DNA of 64,000 nt from Eucommia ulmoides (lineage: Eukaryota; Streptophyta; Magnoliopsida; Garryales; Eucommiaceae): NCBI GenBank assembly GCA_016647705.1, contig CM028328.1, positions 51,507,647-51,571,646 on the forward strand, read 5' to 3'. The translations under genes and the position numbers were made by a program. The notes under the pieces are model-generated. The model did no database searches and was not told the origin of the DNA. It worked only from the letters and a program-made list of their open reading frames with translations. Shown one piece after another: positions 19,644 to 31,810 of this stretch (positions within the stretch are counted from its first letter, which is position 1; each line of letters opens with the position of its first letter).

Positions 19644-20162
19644 TGATCACATCACATTTTGTGTGATCTAACACCACTAATCTAAGTTTTGTTATTCATT
19701 TGGATAAATCAAATTAGTATAATTGATGTTATTTTTTTTTTAGATTTGAATTAGTAGATAAAAAACAAGTTATTTGGAAGTTAAATGTGCAAGAAAAAGG
19801 ATTAATAGAATAAAAGTTGCGGTTTTCGGCACTAGAATGAAGATTATTGTCTACTCTTTTGGATATTACTAATTACATAGTTGGAATTTTGGGATGAAAC
19901 AAATTGAATATGAAACTAGATTTTCTAAGCTTTCCAACGATTGGCCATAGATCCAAATCGAAGTTTGTATGAGAAAGATACAAATCTGTCTATCAAATAC
20001 TGTACGACTCGACTCCATGGCTCAACTGTGCGACTCGGTTTGACTCTTGTGCAACTTCACTCCGAATTTTGTTATTTGGGCCCTATTTTTTGGGGGCTTT
20101 GTGACCCATTTTCTTCCCTGGGAATATTTTGGGACATTTACATCTCATTGTGCACTATTTAG
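19644..20162 (+). repeat. Athila 5' LTR, partial
   Basis: Matches 37540 to about 38015 block by block ('gtgatctaacaccactaatc', 'aagctaaatgtgcaagaaaa'-like text, 'cttcactccgaattttgtta'). Similarity stops at 20162, where a hAT-like end begins. Confidence 0.75.
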
Positions 20163-20390
20163 TAGGGGTTGACAATAGACTAGACTAGGCCTGTTCAACC
20201 CGAAAAACATGAAGCCTGATTGGGCCCAGGACCAGTGGGGCTTTGACTGGTCAATGGGCAGTGTCGGGCTGGGCTAGGCCGGGCTTATCATAGCTTTGAA
20301 CACTAGACCTCTTCTTAGAAAAATATCCTTACTAACCAATAGGCTACAAGTCTTGGTTATGCATTAGTATCTAGTGAAAAGATTTAAAGA
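20163..20390 (+). mobile_element. hAT-like end fragment and unassigned sequence
   Basis: Begins TAGGGGTTGACAA, a typical hAT-type terminal sequence, followed by GC-rich 'gggctgggctaggccgggc' text common in plant hAT subterminal regions. No matching second end is visible before the copia fragment starts near 20391, so it is probably a remnant. Confidence 0.45.
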
Positions 20391-20935
20391 GTAATGTTCA
20401 ATTGTGATAATAAAAATTCTATTTGCCTAAGTAAGAATCCTATACAACACTCACGAACTAAGTATATAGAAATTAGACATCACTTTATTCCCACATTCAG
20501 ATTAGGGACATTGTTATTGAGTATATTGATACCTCCGACCAGCTTGCTGATATTTTTACCAAATCATTAGCGGAAGATCAGTTTGTGAAAAACATTCGCG
20601 GTTTGGGTATGACTAGGCATAACGATGTTTGCCTAAAGTAATGTTTATTTGTAGTTCCCCTTTCTTCTTCTTATTTTTTTTGAGATGACAAATGGGGATA
20701 ATTTATTGATATTTTATTGAATATCTTAAGGAGGAGCTTGAATTATTTTGATGAATATCTTCAGGGGGAGTTTATCATATTTTAAAATTTGTGATTTGTT
20801 GAATATCTTATGATTATCTTCATTACTGTGCTTTAATGAGTTATAAAATCCGTCCTCGGATTTAGAGGGAGTGTGGTTACATATTATTTTAACGAAAACA
20901 TCAAAGTTAATTGTCATCATAAAAAAAGGAGAAAT
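20391..20935 (+). pseudogene. Copia RNase H end and 3' region, duplicate copy
   Basis: Closely matches 27590-28119, including 'cttgctgatatttttac', 'gactaggcataacgatg' and the purine tract before the LTR. Fossil remnant of the left-hand member of the tandem. Confidence 0.8.
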
Positions 20936-22032
20936 TGTTGATCCTAAAATTTTGATAGATAATTAAATATTGATGTTTTTGGTGGAACTAACAATTTTAT
21001 TGAGTGTTTCAGTTTATCAGTTCCAATGAAGAGATTATCCTGAAGATATTGAGAAAAATGTTAAATGGATGCTAAAGACAATGACAAAGATGAAGCATGT
21101 TAAGAGATCGAAGAATTTGATGAACCTAGGGAAAAACAACTCAGGTTAAATATTTACTCTTAATGTATCCCGATTAGGATCACACATTACACAAAATATT
21201 TTTACAATTATGTGTATTTTTTATAGGATCCTAATTAGACAACATATTTGCTCTTGTGTGTAATTGAAGAAGAAACAATTGCTTTAAGAAAGATAATTAA
21301 TTAAAGTTGAATTTAAGGATTTAGTGCAGTTAACGGAGAAAAGAAACCGGTTAAAGGGGCAAAAATGTTGAAGAAATTTAGTAGAAAATTAATTACGGAG
21401 AGGTGTTCCAGCTCAATCGGTCGACCTACACAAATTGATCGGTCAACTGATGGAATGGAGCGGGGAAGAAGATTCAGTCCTTGAATTGGTCAGTCGACAG
21501 CTAGGTTGACTTATGGTTAAAAAATGAACTCTCTGAATTGTTAGGTCGACAAAAAAGTCAACTTGTTAAACTCTCTGAATTGTCCGGTCGACAGATGCAA
21601 AATGAGCGATCAACTTATGGAGAATGAATTTTGGCTTGGGCTACGTCCTAAATTGGGCGGTCAACCAATGGCCAATGTCAGGATTTGAGGAATTCGTGGT
21701 TTTGATCCAAAACGTAGCCGTTATTAGCCATTTAATGGTTATGATATGCTTGATATTTAGGGATCTGATAATTTTTGAGCTATTTAGTTAATATTTTAAT
21801 ATCCCTATAGTTATGGTTCAAGTATTTTGGATATCTCTCAATTTGGTTCATAAATTTTTTTCTATCTTATCTAATTGAGATTGAGTATAAGTTCGAAGGA
21901 CTAAATTGATTGTTTTAAAATATATAATTAAGTGAATTATACAAGGATTGACTCTTTATGATATAAGGGGTCTATTAGAGTAATTACTTATCATGAAATA
22001 TGAGAATTAGTCGTTAGATAACTTATTTTAAT

Positions 22033-22079
<47 letters not shown>

Positions 22080-23216
22080 ACATTATTGAGGTGTTATTAA
22101 TCCCAATCATTCAATTTTGAAGAGCTATTCAATTCTTGTGCATTCTAAGAGTTATAATACTGAGAGTATTGTGAGAATTTTCTTGAGAATCATTCTTGAG
22201 ATATTTTTCGATGGATTATTGCTGATTGTCGACTTGAGATTTCATGGTTATCATATTTTTTGGTGGATTTCTAGTGAGATTATTTCAAGTTGATTACTAT
22301 TAATTGATTATTTATTATTATCATATCCTACTTGGAATTTGATTTTTGAAATTATTTTCCTATTTTTAAATTGAAAATTATTTTTGAAATAATTTCTTAA
22401 GAAAATCTAATTATGTGCTAAATTGCGTGCTACCTATTTTTATTTAAAATCGGATTTTGGATTTTTCACTATATTTTTATCACTAGTATCGGGACATTAA
22501 TCAAATGCAAATTTATCTGGGGTGGTCTTCGAGTGGGAAAATCACTTATCAATTTTGTAATTTGAGAGTTGAGTGTTGGAGTAGATACTATTAGGAGTAT
22601 CTAATCAAGGGTAGCTGATTTCAATCTCTTCCGGTAAAGAGATTGAGGTTTTGATCTTTACCTAGAGTATAAAAAGATTAAGTGTTAATTCTTCCTTGAA
22701 AGAATTAATTTGATTGATTTTGTAACGATTCAATCCTTACCAGGTAAAAGAATATTTAGAGTGTTTTTGTAAGGTTTGATTCTTAGCCTAAGTATAAAAG
22801 AATTAGGTTAATCTTTATCCTTGAAAAAAGATAGGGTTATTCTTGAGCCTGTGAAAAGGAATTGTAAAAGTTGATTATGAGCTTGTGAAAAGAATCATTT
22901 TGTAAAGGTTTGGTTCTTATCTGATTAAAAGGATCATACTGATTAGTGGGTGCGACTCTCCACGAAGCTCGGGGGATTGGATTAACCAAGAATAGCTTGG
23001 TGAACCAGTATAATTTTCAGATGTGTTGTATTTTTTTATTTATTTATTTTTGTGTTGTTTGGTGTGCACCTAGTTGATACTTAATTTCTGCTGCTATATA
23101 GATAATAATTAATTTAGGGTAAAAGTTAATTATTTGATTTTTTTAAAGTATTTTATTTGAATTAATTTTTCTTTACCCAATTCATCTCTCCTCTTGGGTA
23201 GCTTACTGGGCCAACA
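20936..23216 (+). repeat. Copia LTR, first copy
   Basis: Begins TGTTGATCC after a purine tract and ends CCAACA before a primer-binding-like ATTGGCATCAACGC. 2281 bp. It contains an (AT)n run at 22035-22078. About 480 bases (near 22035-22560) have no counterpart in the second LTR. Confidence 0.8.
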
Positions 23217-26200
23217 ATTGGCATCAACGCTAATTTAGCTCGACACACTAAGTTAACAAAGATCACATGGCACACACAATAAGCACACTAGCTGATAGGC
23301 AATCTATGCACCAACCACCGTTGTTTGCAGGTGAAAATTATGCATTCTAGAAAAACATAATGATTTCCTTCTTTCAGGCCACAAATTATGATGTTTGGTT
23401 AGTAATCAAGGATGGTCCGTTTGTCCTAATGGAAAACAGAGTCGAGAAGAAGAAAGAGCGGCTAACCGCTTCCGATAAGCTAAAACTTTCTGTAAACTCT
23501 CAAGCTATTAATATTCTATTTTGTTCTTTATATGCTAATGAATACTGGAGAGTTTCAGGTTGTAAATTGGCAAAGGAGATATGGGATAAGATACAGGTTA
23601 CCCACGAAAGGACATGTGAAGTGAAGCAATCGAAAACCAACACTTTTATAAGGTAATTTGAATTATTCAAAATGGGAGAAACTGAATCGATTCAAGAGAT
23701 GTACACTCGATTTAACAATATTTGCAATAAGTTGAGTCAACTTGGAAAGCCATACTCCATGGAGGATAAAGTTCGAAAGGTCCTAAGATCTTTAATCAAA
23801 ATATGGGAGCCAAAGGTGACCATAATTGAGGATGCTAAGGATCTCGTTAAATACGAAATTGATGACCTCATAGGCAACTTGATGATGCATGAAACAACGA
23901 TTCGAGGATATGAAGATGACACCGGAAATAAAAAGAAGAAATCCTTGGCTCTAAAAGCTCGAAAAACTGAAGAAGAGGATGATAGTGACGATGAAAGTCT
24001 TGAAAGTAAGCAAGAGAAAGATGTGGCACTTCTCACGAAGAATTTTAGAAGAATGACTCGACATACATTCCTTGGGAGAAGAAACTTCAACATGAACAAT
24101 GTGGAATGCTACAATAGTCACAAGACCGGTCACTTTCACACAGATTGTCCCGAACCGAAGAAGGATAAAGAAAAGGAGAAAACGAGAAAAAAAAGAAAAG
24201 AAAGGAAAGAAGAGTAAGAAGAAGTCTATGAAGACTACTTGGGATGATACCGAATCAAGTAGCTCGGAAAAATCGGAAAGTGAATATATGTCCATGTTTG
24301 CATTGATGGCCACTGGTGGTGAAGTAACAAAATGTTCAAGTTCTTGTCCTTTAGATTTTGATAAATTATTTGGTGTTTATCAAGAACTTTCACATGATTA
24401 CAAAAATAAGTGTTCTAAAATAATTACCCTTCAAAGTACAATTAATACATTAAACAAGCAAGTAATGGACTACGAATTTGAAAACAATGAATTGAAATCC
24501 AAGATTTCGGATTTACATTCAATTGTTCTCAAATTCACCAGCGGTGAGAATAACTTGAAAATGCTTTTGGGAAGTTCACGTGGTATTTTTGATAAAGTCG
24601 GTATTGGGTTTTGAAAACATCTTACGCAAAAACGTTTTCATAATTTTTTTTTTCTAAAGCTAGAGGTCTTGTTAGCTGTTTTAAATGTAATGTTGTGGGG
24701 GTATACTATTCGTAGATATTTTGCTAAAATATCTAACTGTAAACAAGTTTTGGTTCCAAAAGGAACTAAAATTATCCTGACTAACCAGATCGGACCCACT
24801 TAGACTAGTTACCACTTAGGAACTATTTGAAGTACTCCTGACATGTTATTCTAAAAGCATCAATAAGTAAGGACAAATGGTTCCTGGACTACAGTAGTTC
24901 TTGGCACAAAACGGGAGATAAAGCAAAATTCACATCTTTGACACCTAAGGATGGAAGTCGTATGACTTTTGGAGTCGGTAATCGTACTACTATTATTAAA
25001 GATGTGTTATTAGTTGATGGTTTTAAACATAATTTTCTTAGTATTAATCAACTATGTGACAAGGACTATAATGTTGTATTTGATCATGATAAGTGCATTA
25101 TTAAGAATGGTCATGATAGTAGTATCTTGTTTTGAGAATGTTTATACTTACTCATTTGATGATTTTACTTCTCAAAATTTATCCTGTTTGAATGTTTTAT
25201 CTGAAAATAGTTAGTTCTGGCATAGGAGACTTGGGTATGCTAGTATGGAGTTAATTTCTAATTTATCTAAGAAACGTCTCGTACGTGGCCTACCTGATTT
25301 TCAATTTATGAAAGATAAAGAATGTGATGTATGTCAATTAGGCTAGCAATCTAGATCATCATTTGAGAAAAAGATACACAAGTTCACATCTAGATGTCTG
25401 TTGCAAGTTTTGGTGGTAAGTTTTATGCTTTTGTAATAGTTGGTGATTATTCTAGACTTACCTAGGTATATTTCCTTTCCAAGGAAAGTGAGGTTGCTTC
25501 TGTATTTGCTAAATTTTGTAAATATGTTTAAAATGAGAAACAATGCTCTATTATTACCATTCGTAGTGACAGAGGAAGAGAGTTTAAGAATGATGATGTT
25601 GTTAGTTACTGTGATTAGCATGGTTATGCTCATAATTGCTTTGCACTAAGATCACCACAACAAAATGGTGTAGTGGAAAGAAAGAATAGGACGCTTCACG
25701 AGATGGCCAGAACAATGCTTAGTGAAAACCGTTTACCGAACTACTTCTGGGCCGAAGCATTAAGTACAGATTGTCATATGGTGAATCGGGCATCAATTCG
25801 TAGAGGGTTTAACAAAACTCTATATGAAATATGAAATGGTAAGACTCCTAACATTTCTTATTTTAAAGTATTTGGGTGTAAATGCTTCATTTTGAATGAT
25901 AAGGATAATCTAGGTAAATTTGATGCTAAATCTAATTATGAGATTTTCCTTGGCTACTAACAGTAAATCTTATAGAGTTTATAATAAATGTACGTTAGTA
26001 TTAGAGAAATCTATGCATGCTATATTTGAGGAAACTGGCCCATTTTTGTCGAGAAAGATTTTGGATGATGATGATGCAGGTATTTCAAATAACCAAAACC
26101 AAGGTGATGATGCGACTAAGGAGTCTCAAAAAGAGGAGGAGGAGGCTAAGGAAGATGATTGGACTTTACCACGAGCTATAAAGATAATACCAGGACATTC

Positions 26201-28119
26201 GGTAAAAGAAATCATCGATAATTTTGAAAGAGGTGTAAGTACTCATTCATCTCTTAGAGATATAATTAATCTTGTTTTCTTATCTCAAATTGAGCCTAAA
26301 AATGTAAATGAGGCATTAACTGATGAATTTTGGATTTCCGCAATGCAAGATGATTTAGTTTAATTTGAACGGAACAAAGTATGGTGTCTTAAATAGAGAC
26401 CTATTTTTCATCTAGTTATTGGTACTAAATGGGTTTTTCGAAATAAAAATGATGAATCTGGTATGATAATTAGAAAGAATGCAAGATTAGTAACACAAGA
26501 CTATAATTAAGAGGAAAGAATTAATTATGATGAAACCTATGCTTTTGTGGCTAGATTAGAAGCAATTAAAATGTTACTCGCTTTTGCAACCTCATGTAAT
26601 TTTCAGCAATATCAAATGGATGTTAAGGATTCATTTCTAAATGGCTTCCTAGCGGAAGAAGTTTATGTGGAACAACCCCCGGGATTTGAAAGTGATAAAT
26701 TTCCCGATCACGTATTTAAATTTCGTAAGATTTTGTATGGACTCAAACAAGTTCCTAGGGCTTGGTATGAGAGATTTAGTCGATATTTGATCCAAAATGA
26801 TTTTCGAAGGGGTATTTGTGATATAACACTATTTGTTAAGCAAATTAATTATGATATCCTATTAGTATAAGTTTATGTTGGTGATATTATTTTTGGATCT
26901 ACTAATGAGGATCTTTACCAAGAGTTTGCTAAGATAATGCAGAACAAATTTGAGATTAGCATGATGGGAGAGCTAAATTTATTTCTTCGGTTATAAATTA
27001 AGCAAACCAAAGAAGAGATATTTATAAACTAAGCTAAATACACCAAGGAGTTGTTAAAGAAATATGGCTTGGATGGCACTTAAAAAATACAAAACGCCCA
27101 TGGAAACGGCTACAAAGATAGATAAAGATGATACGGGCAAAAGTTTTAATTAAAAAATGTATCGATGTATGATTGGTAGCCTGTTGTACTTAACTGCTAG
27201 TAGACCTGATATTATGTATAGTGTTTGTTTATGTGCTAGATTTCAGTCTTATCCTAAAGAATCGCACTTGACTACGGTTAAGCGAATTGTTCGATATTTA
27301 AAGGGGATGAATGACCTAAGATTATGGTATCATAGGGGGAGTGATTTTAAATTAATAAGTTACTCCAACGTTAATTTTTTCGGTTTCAAAGTCGAGTAAA
27401 AAAGCACAAGTGAGTCATGTCATTTGTTAGCACATGCCTTGGTTTCTTGGTCAAGTAAGAAACAAAATTTGATAGCCTTATCTACTACTGAGGCTGAGTA
27501 TATGGCAGCTGGTAATTGTTGTGCTAAAATTTTATATATTAAGTAACAGTTAAATGATTTTGGAATTTGTATGGAGAAGTTCCTAATATATTGTGATAAT
27601 AAAAATGTTATTTGTCTGAGTAAGATCCTATACAGCACTCACGAAATAAGCACATAGAAATTATACATCACTTTATTTGTGATCACATTCAGATTAGGGA
27701 CATTGTCATTGAGTATATTGATACCTCCAACTAACTTGCTGATATTTTTACTAAACCATTAGCGGAAAATCAGTTTGTAAAAAATATTCGCGGTTTGGGA
27801 ATGACTAGGCATAACGATGTTTGCCTAGAGTAGTGTTTATTTGTAGTTCTTCTTTCCCATTTTTTTTTTGAGATGACAAGAGGGAGAATTTATTGATATT
27901 TTATTGAATATCTTAAGGGGAAGCTTGAATAGTTTTGATGAATATCTTAAGGGGAGTTTATCATATTTTGAAATTGTGCTTTGTTGAATATGTTGTGATT
28001 ATGTTCAATACTATGCTTTAATGAGTTATAAATTCCATCCTCGAATTTAGGAGGAGTGTGGTTACATATTACTTTGACAAAAATGTCAAAGTTAATTGCC
28101 ATAATTAAAAATGAGAGAT
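23217..28119 (+). pseudogene. Ty1-copia internal region (gag, protease, integrase, RT, RNase H)
   Basis: In order: gag of the UBN2 type (about 23340-24220; 'LGKPYSMEDKVRKVLRSL', then a Lys-rich zinc-knuckle-like part); a coiled, Lys/Glu-rich stretch to 24614; protease and pre-integrase region ('VLLVDGFKHNFLSINQLC', near 25000); integrase ('SPQQNGVVERKNRTLHEMA', near 25650); reverse transcriptase (26400-26870, 'QMDVKDSFLNGFL' and 'LYGLKQVPRAWYERF'); RNase H (27160-27640, 'LSTTEAEYMAAGNCC'). The order integrase before RT defines Ty1-copia. Not active: many breaks. Confidence 0.85.
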
Positions 28120-29965
28120 TATTGATTCTAAAATTTTGATGGACAATTAAATGTTGATATGTTTTGGTAGAACTAATAATTTAATTGAGTGTTTCAGTTT
28201 ATCAGTTCCAGTGAAAAGATTATCATAAAGATATTACGGAAAAATGTTAAATTGATGCTAAATACATTGATAAAGATGAAACATGTTAAGAGATCGAAGA
28301 ATTTGAAGAACCTAGGGGAAAATAACTCAGGTTAAATTTTTATTCTTAATGTATCTCGATTACGATCATACATGACACAAAATGTTTTTACAATTATCTG
28401 TTTTTTTTATAGGATCCTAATTAGCTAACATATTTGCTCCTATGTGTAATTGAAGAAGAAATGATTGTTTTAAGAAAGATAATTAATTAAAATGGAATTT
28501 AAGGATTTAGAGGAGTTAACCGATAAAAGAAATCGGTTGAAAGGAAAACAAAATCGAAGAAATTTAGTAGAAAATTAATTAAGGAGAGTTGTTCCAACTC
28601 AATCAGTTGACTTACACAAATTGATCGATCAACCGATGGAATTAAGCAGGGAAGAAGATTCAGTCCCTGAATTGTTCAGTCAACTTAGAGAAATGAGACA
28701 AACTCTCTGAATCTTCCAGTTAACAGGTAAGTCGACTTATAGTTAAAAACTGAACTCTCTAAATCATTAGGTCGATAGGTAAGTCGACTTATTAAACTCT
28801 CTGAATCATTAGGTCGACAGGTAAGTCGGCTTATTAAACTCTCTGAATCATCCGGTTGACAGATACAAAATGAGCGATCGACTTATGGAGAAGGAATCTT
28901 GGGCTACATCCTAAATTGGACGATTGATTGATAAGTGTTGATTGGTCAACCGATGGCCAGTTTCAGGATTCGAGAAATTCGTGATTTTGATACAAAAAAT
29001 AGCCATTACTAGCCCTTTTATGGTTAAGATATGTGAGATATCGTAGGGATCTGATAGTTTTTGAGTTATTTAGTTAATATTTTAATATCCCTATAGATAT
29101 GGTCCAAGTATTTTGGATATCTCTCAATTTGGTTCATGAATTTTTTTCTATCTAATCTAATTGAGATTGAGTATAAGTTTGAAGGACTAAATTGAATGTT
29201 TTAAAAGATATAAATATGTGAATTATACCATGATTGAGTCTTTATGATATAAGGAGTCTATTGGAGTAATTATTTATCACGAAATATGAGAATTAGTCAT
29301 TAGAGAACTTATTCTAATCCCATACTGCGTAATTGGTAAGTTGAGTGTCGGATTAGATACTATTGGGAGTATCTAATTAAGGGTAACTGGTTTCAATCTC
29401 TTCCGGTAAAGAGATTGATGTTTTGATCTTTGCCTAGAGTATAAAAAGATTAGGTGTTAATTCTTCATTGAAAGAATTAATTTGAGTGATTTTGTAACGG
29501 TTCAATCCTTACCGGGTAAAAGGATATTTGGAGTGTTTTTATGAGGTTTGATTCTTAGCCTAAGTAAAAAAGAATTAGGTTAACCTTTAATTTGTGAAAA
29601 AGATAGGGTTATTCCTAAGCCTGTGAAAAAGAATTGTAAAGGTTGATTCTGAACCTGCGAAAAGAATTATTTTGTAAGGGTTTAGTTCCAACTTGGTTAA
29701 AGGGATCATAGTGATTAGTGGGTTCGACCCTCCACGGAGCTCAGGGGACTAGATTAACCAAGAATAGCTTGGTGAACCAGTACAAGTTTCAGGTGTACTG
29801 CATTCTTTTATTTATTTATTTTTTGTGTTGTTTGGTGTGCACCTAGTTGATACTTAATTTCCGCTGCTATATAGATAATAATTAATTTAGGGTGAAAATT
29901 TGTTATTTGATTTTTTAAAAATATTTTATTTGAATTAATTTTTATCTACCCAATCCATAACTGGG
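28120..29965 (+). repeat. Copia LTR, second copy
   Basis: Begins TATTGATTC after a purine-rich stretch and ends near 'ctgggc' where Athila gag sequence resumes. Shorter than the first copy because the AT-rich block is absent. Confidence 0.75.
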
Positions 29966-31280
29966 CTAGAAGCACAAATCGGGCAGCTTGCTGATGCTAT
30001 GTGTAAAATGATAATCCTAGGGGTCAACATTTCATTGGAGGGACAAGCGAGCCTCCCGAGCACATTCAATTAATTATGACCCTTAGGATTAGGAGAATAG
30101 TGGATAACGGGGTGGCTATTGAGGAAATGAGTCCAGAGGATTTGAAAGAGAAGAGGCGGTAGAAGGGCCGCTGCCAAATAAGAAAGTTGAGCAACCTAAA
30201 TGGTTGAACCTCGAGCTTGATAAACCTAAAAAGATACATTCAGCACCTCGGGTGCTGTTTCATCAATGCTTAAACCAACCTTCACCGTTCAACCGAGATA
30301 ACATCAGAATGGAAGACATCCTAGAGACATTTAAGTAGGTAAAGATTAATCTTCCATTCTTAGATGCTATCAAACAGATCCCCGCATATGTAAAGTTTCT
30401 GAAAGACCTTTGAACTCGGAAGAGAAAGTCTAGAACATGTGTCGAAGAAGGACTTGTTATCACAACAAGTGAGTTCTATCTTGGGTGTAAAGCTCCACCA
30501 AAGTTTAAAGACCCTGGAATTCCAACCATTGCATGTGTAATAGGAGATCAGCCTATTGCAAAGGCTCTTTTAGACTTGGGCGCAAGTGTAAATTTGCTGC
30601 CATTTTACGTATACGAGCGTCTAGGTTTGGGGGATCTGAAGCCCACATCAGTAATACTCTAGTTAGCCGATAGGTCAATTCGAAAACTAAGAGGAATTTT
30701 TGAAAATGTGTTTGTGGGGGTAGAAAAATTCTTCTATGCATTTCATAGTCCTTGACATGGAATGAGTTTTCAACCTGAGTCATCAAATTCTAGTGATTTT
30801 CGAACATCCTTTCCTCGCCACTGCCAATCCTTGCATTGACAATCAATCGGGTGTTATGAACGCCTCATTTGGAAACATGAAGGTGCGACTCAATGTTCTC
30901 AATGTGATTAATCAACCCCCAGAAGAGAACACATCTGAGTGTTTTGGGATTGATCAAATTGATGATCTAGTGGAAAAGTTTTTACCTTCTATGTTGTCCT
31001 AGGAATCTCTTGAGACAACAATCATGCTTATAGAAGATAGAGGGTTGGGAGCAGATGAGTTGAAAAAAGAAATCTACGAATTACTTTAGATATCCAGCAA
31101 TGAGTCCCCTTGGTTTAAAAAGATTGAACCATTACCACCGTTGGTGGGTGCCCCTTTAAAGCTATCTATCGAATCCCTACCACTACTAAAGTTGAAACCT
31201 CTCCCGAATTCACTCAAGTATGTATTCTTTGGCCATAATGATACGCTACCTGTGATTATCTCGGCCGAACTCATAGGGGA
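29966..31280 (+). pseudogene. Athila gag end and protease
   Basis: Starts with 'LEAQIGQLADAM', the end of Athila gag. The protease region near 30541-30660 shows 'ALLDLGASVNLLPFYVY', matching the aspartic protease signature position. 'ILVIFEHPFLATANP' follows near 30790. Fossil. Confidence 0.75.
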
Positions 31281-31810
31281 GTAGGAGAAGAAGTTGATTG
31301 ATGTTCTTCAACGCTTTGACAAAGCCATCAGATGGAGTATGATAGACTTGAAGGGAATTAACCCTTCGTTGTGTATGCATAAATTCCACCTTAGAGATGA
31401 TGCAAAGCCGACAAGGGAGTTTCAAAGGAAACTAAACCCCAATATGCATGAGATGGTAAAAAAGGAAGTCGTGAAGCTATTAGATGCGGGTATCATTTAC
31501 TCTATCTCTGATAGTAAATTTGTGAGTCCCATACAAGTGTTCCCAAAGAAGTCAAGGATCATAGTCGTGAAATATTCCGTAGGGAAATTAGTCCCAACTA
31601 GAGAAACCACCGGGTGGCAAGTTTGTATTGACTATCGAAGGCTCAGCACCATGACAAGAAATGATCACTTCCCATTACCATACATTGATTAGATTATTGA
31701 AAAGTTGGCGGACTTTCCTTACTATTTTTTCCTTGACGGATACTCGGGATATAACCAAGTCCCAATGTTTCCAGAAGACCAAGAGAAAACCACATTCACA
31801 TGCCCATTCG
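31281..31810 (+). pseudogene. Athila reverse transcriptase, first part
   Basis: 'INPSLCMHKFHLRDDAKP', 'EVVKLLDAGIIYSISDS' and 'YFFLDGYSGYNQVP' are conserved Athila RT motifs. Sequence is cut at 31810 by a hAT-like insertion and resumes at 33903. Confidence 0.8.

Larger units (their letters stand above)
20391..29965 (+). mobile_element. Ty1-copia element in a tandem LTR arrangement
   Basis: Order: 3' end of an internal region (20391-20935), LTR (20936-23216), full internal region (23217-28119), LTR (28120 to about 29965). The first piece repeats about 27590-28119, so two elements share the middle LTR. This is the expected product of unequal recombination between LTRs or of insertion next to a relative. 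It lies in the gag region of the Athila. LTRs look roughly 88% alike by eye, so the insertion is old. The coding part has about ten or more breaks. Confidence 0.8.
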
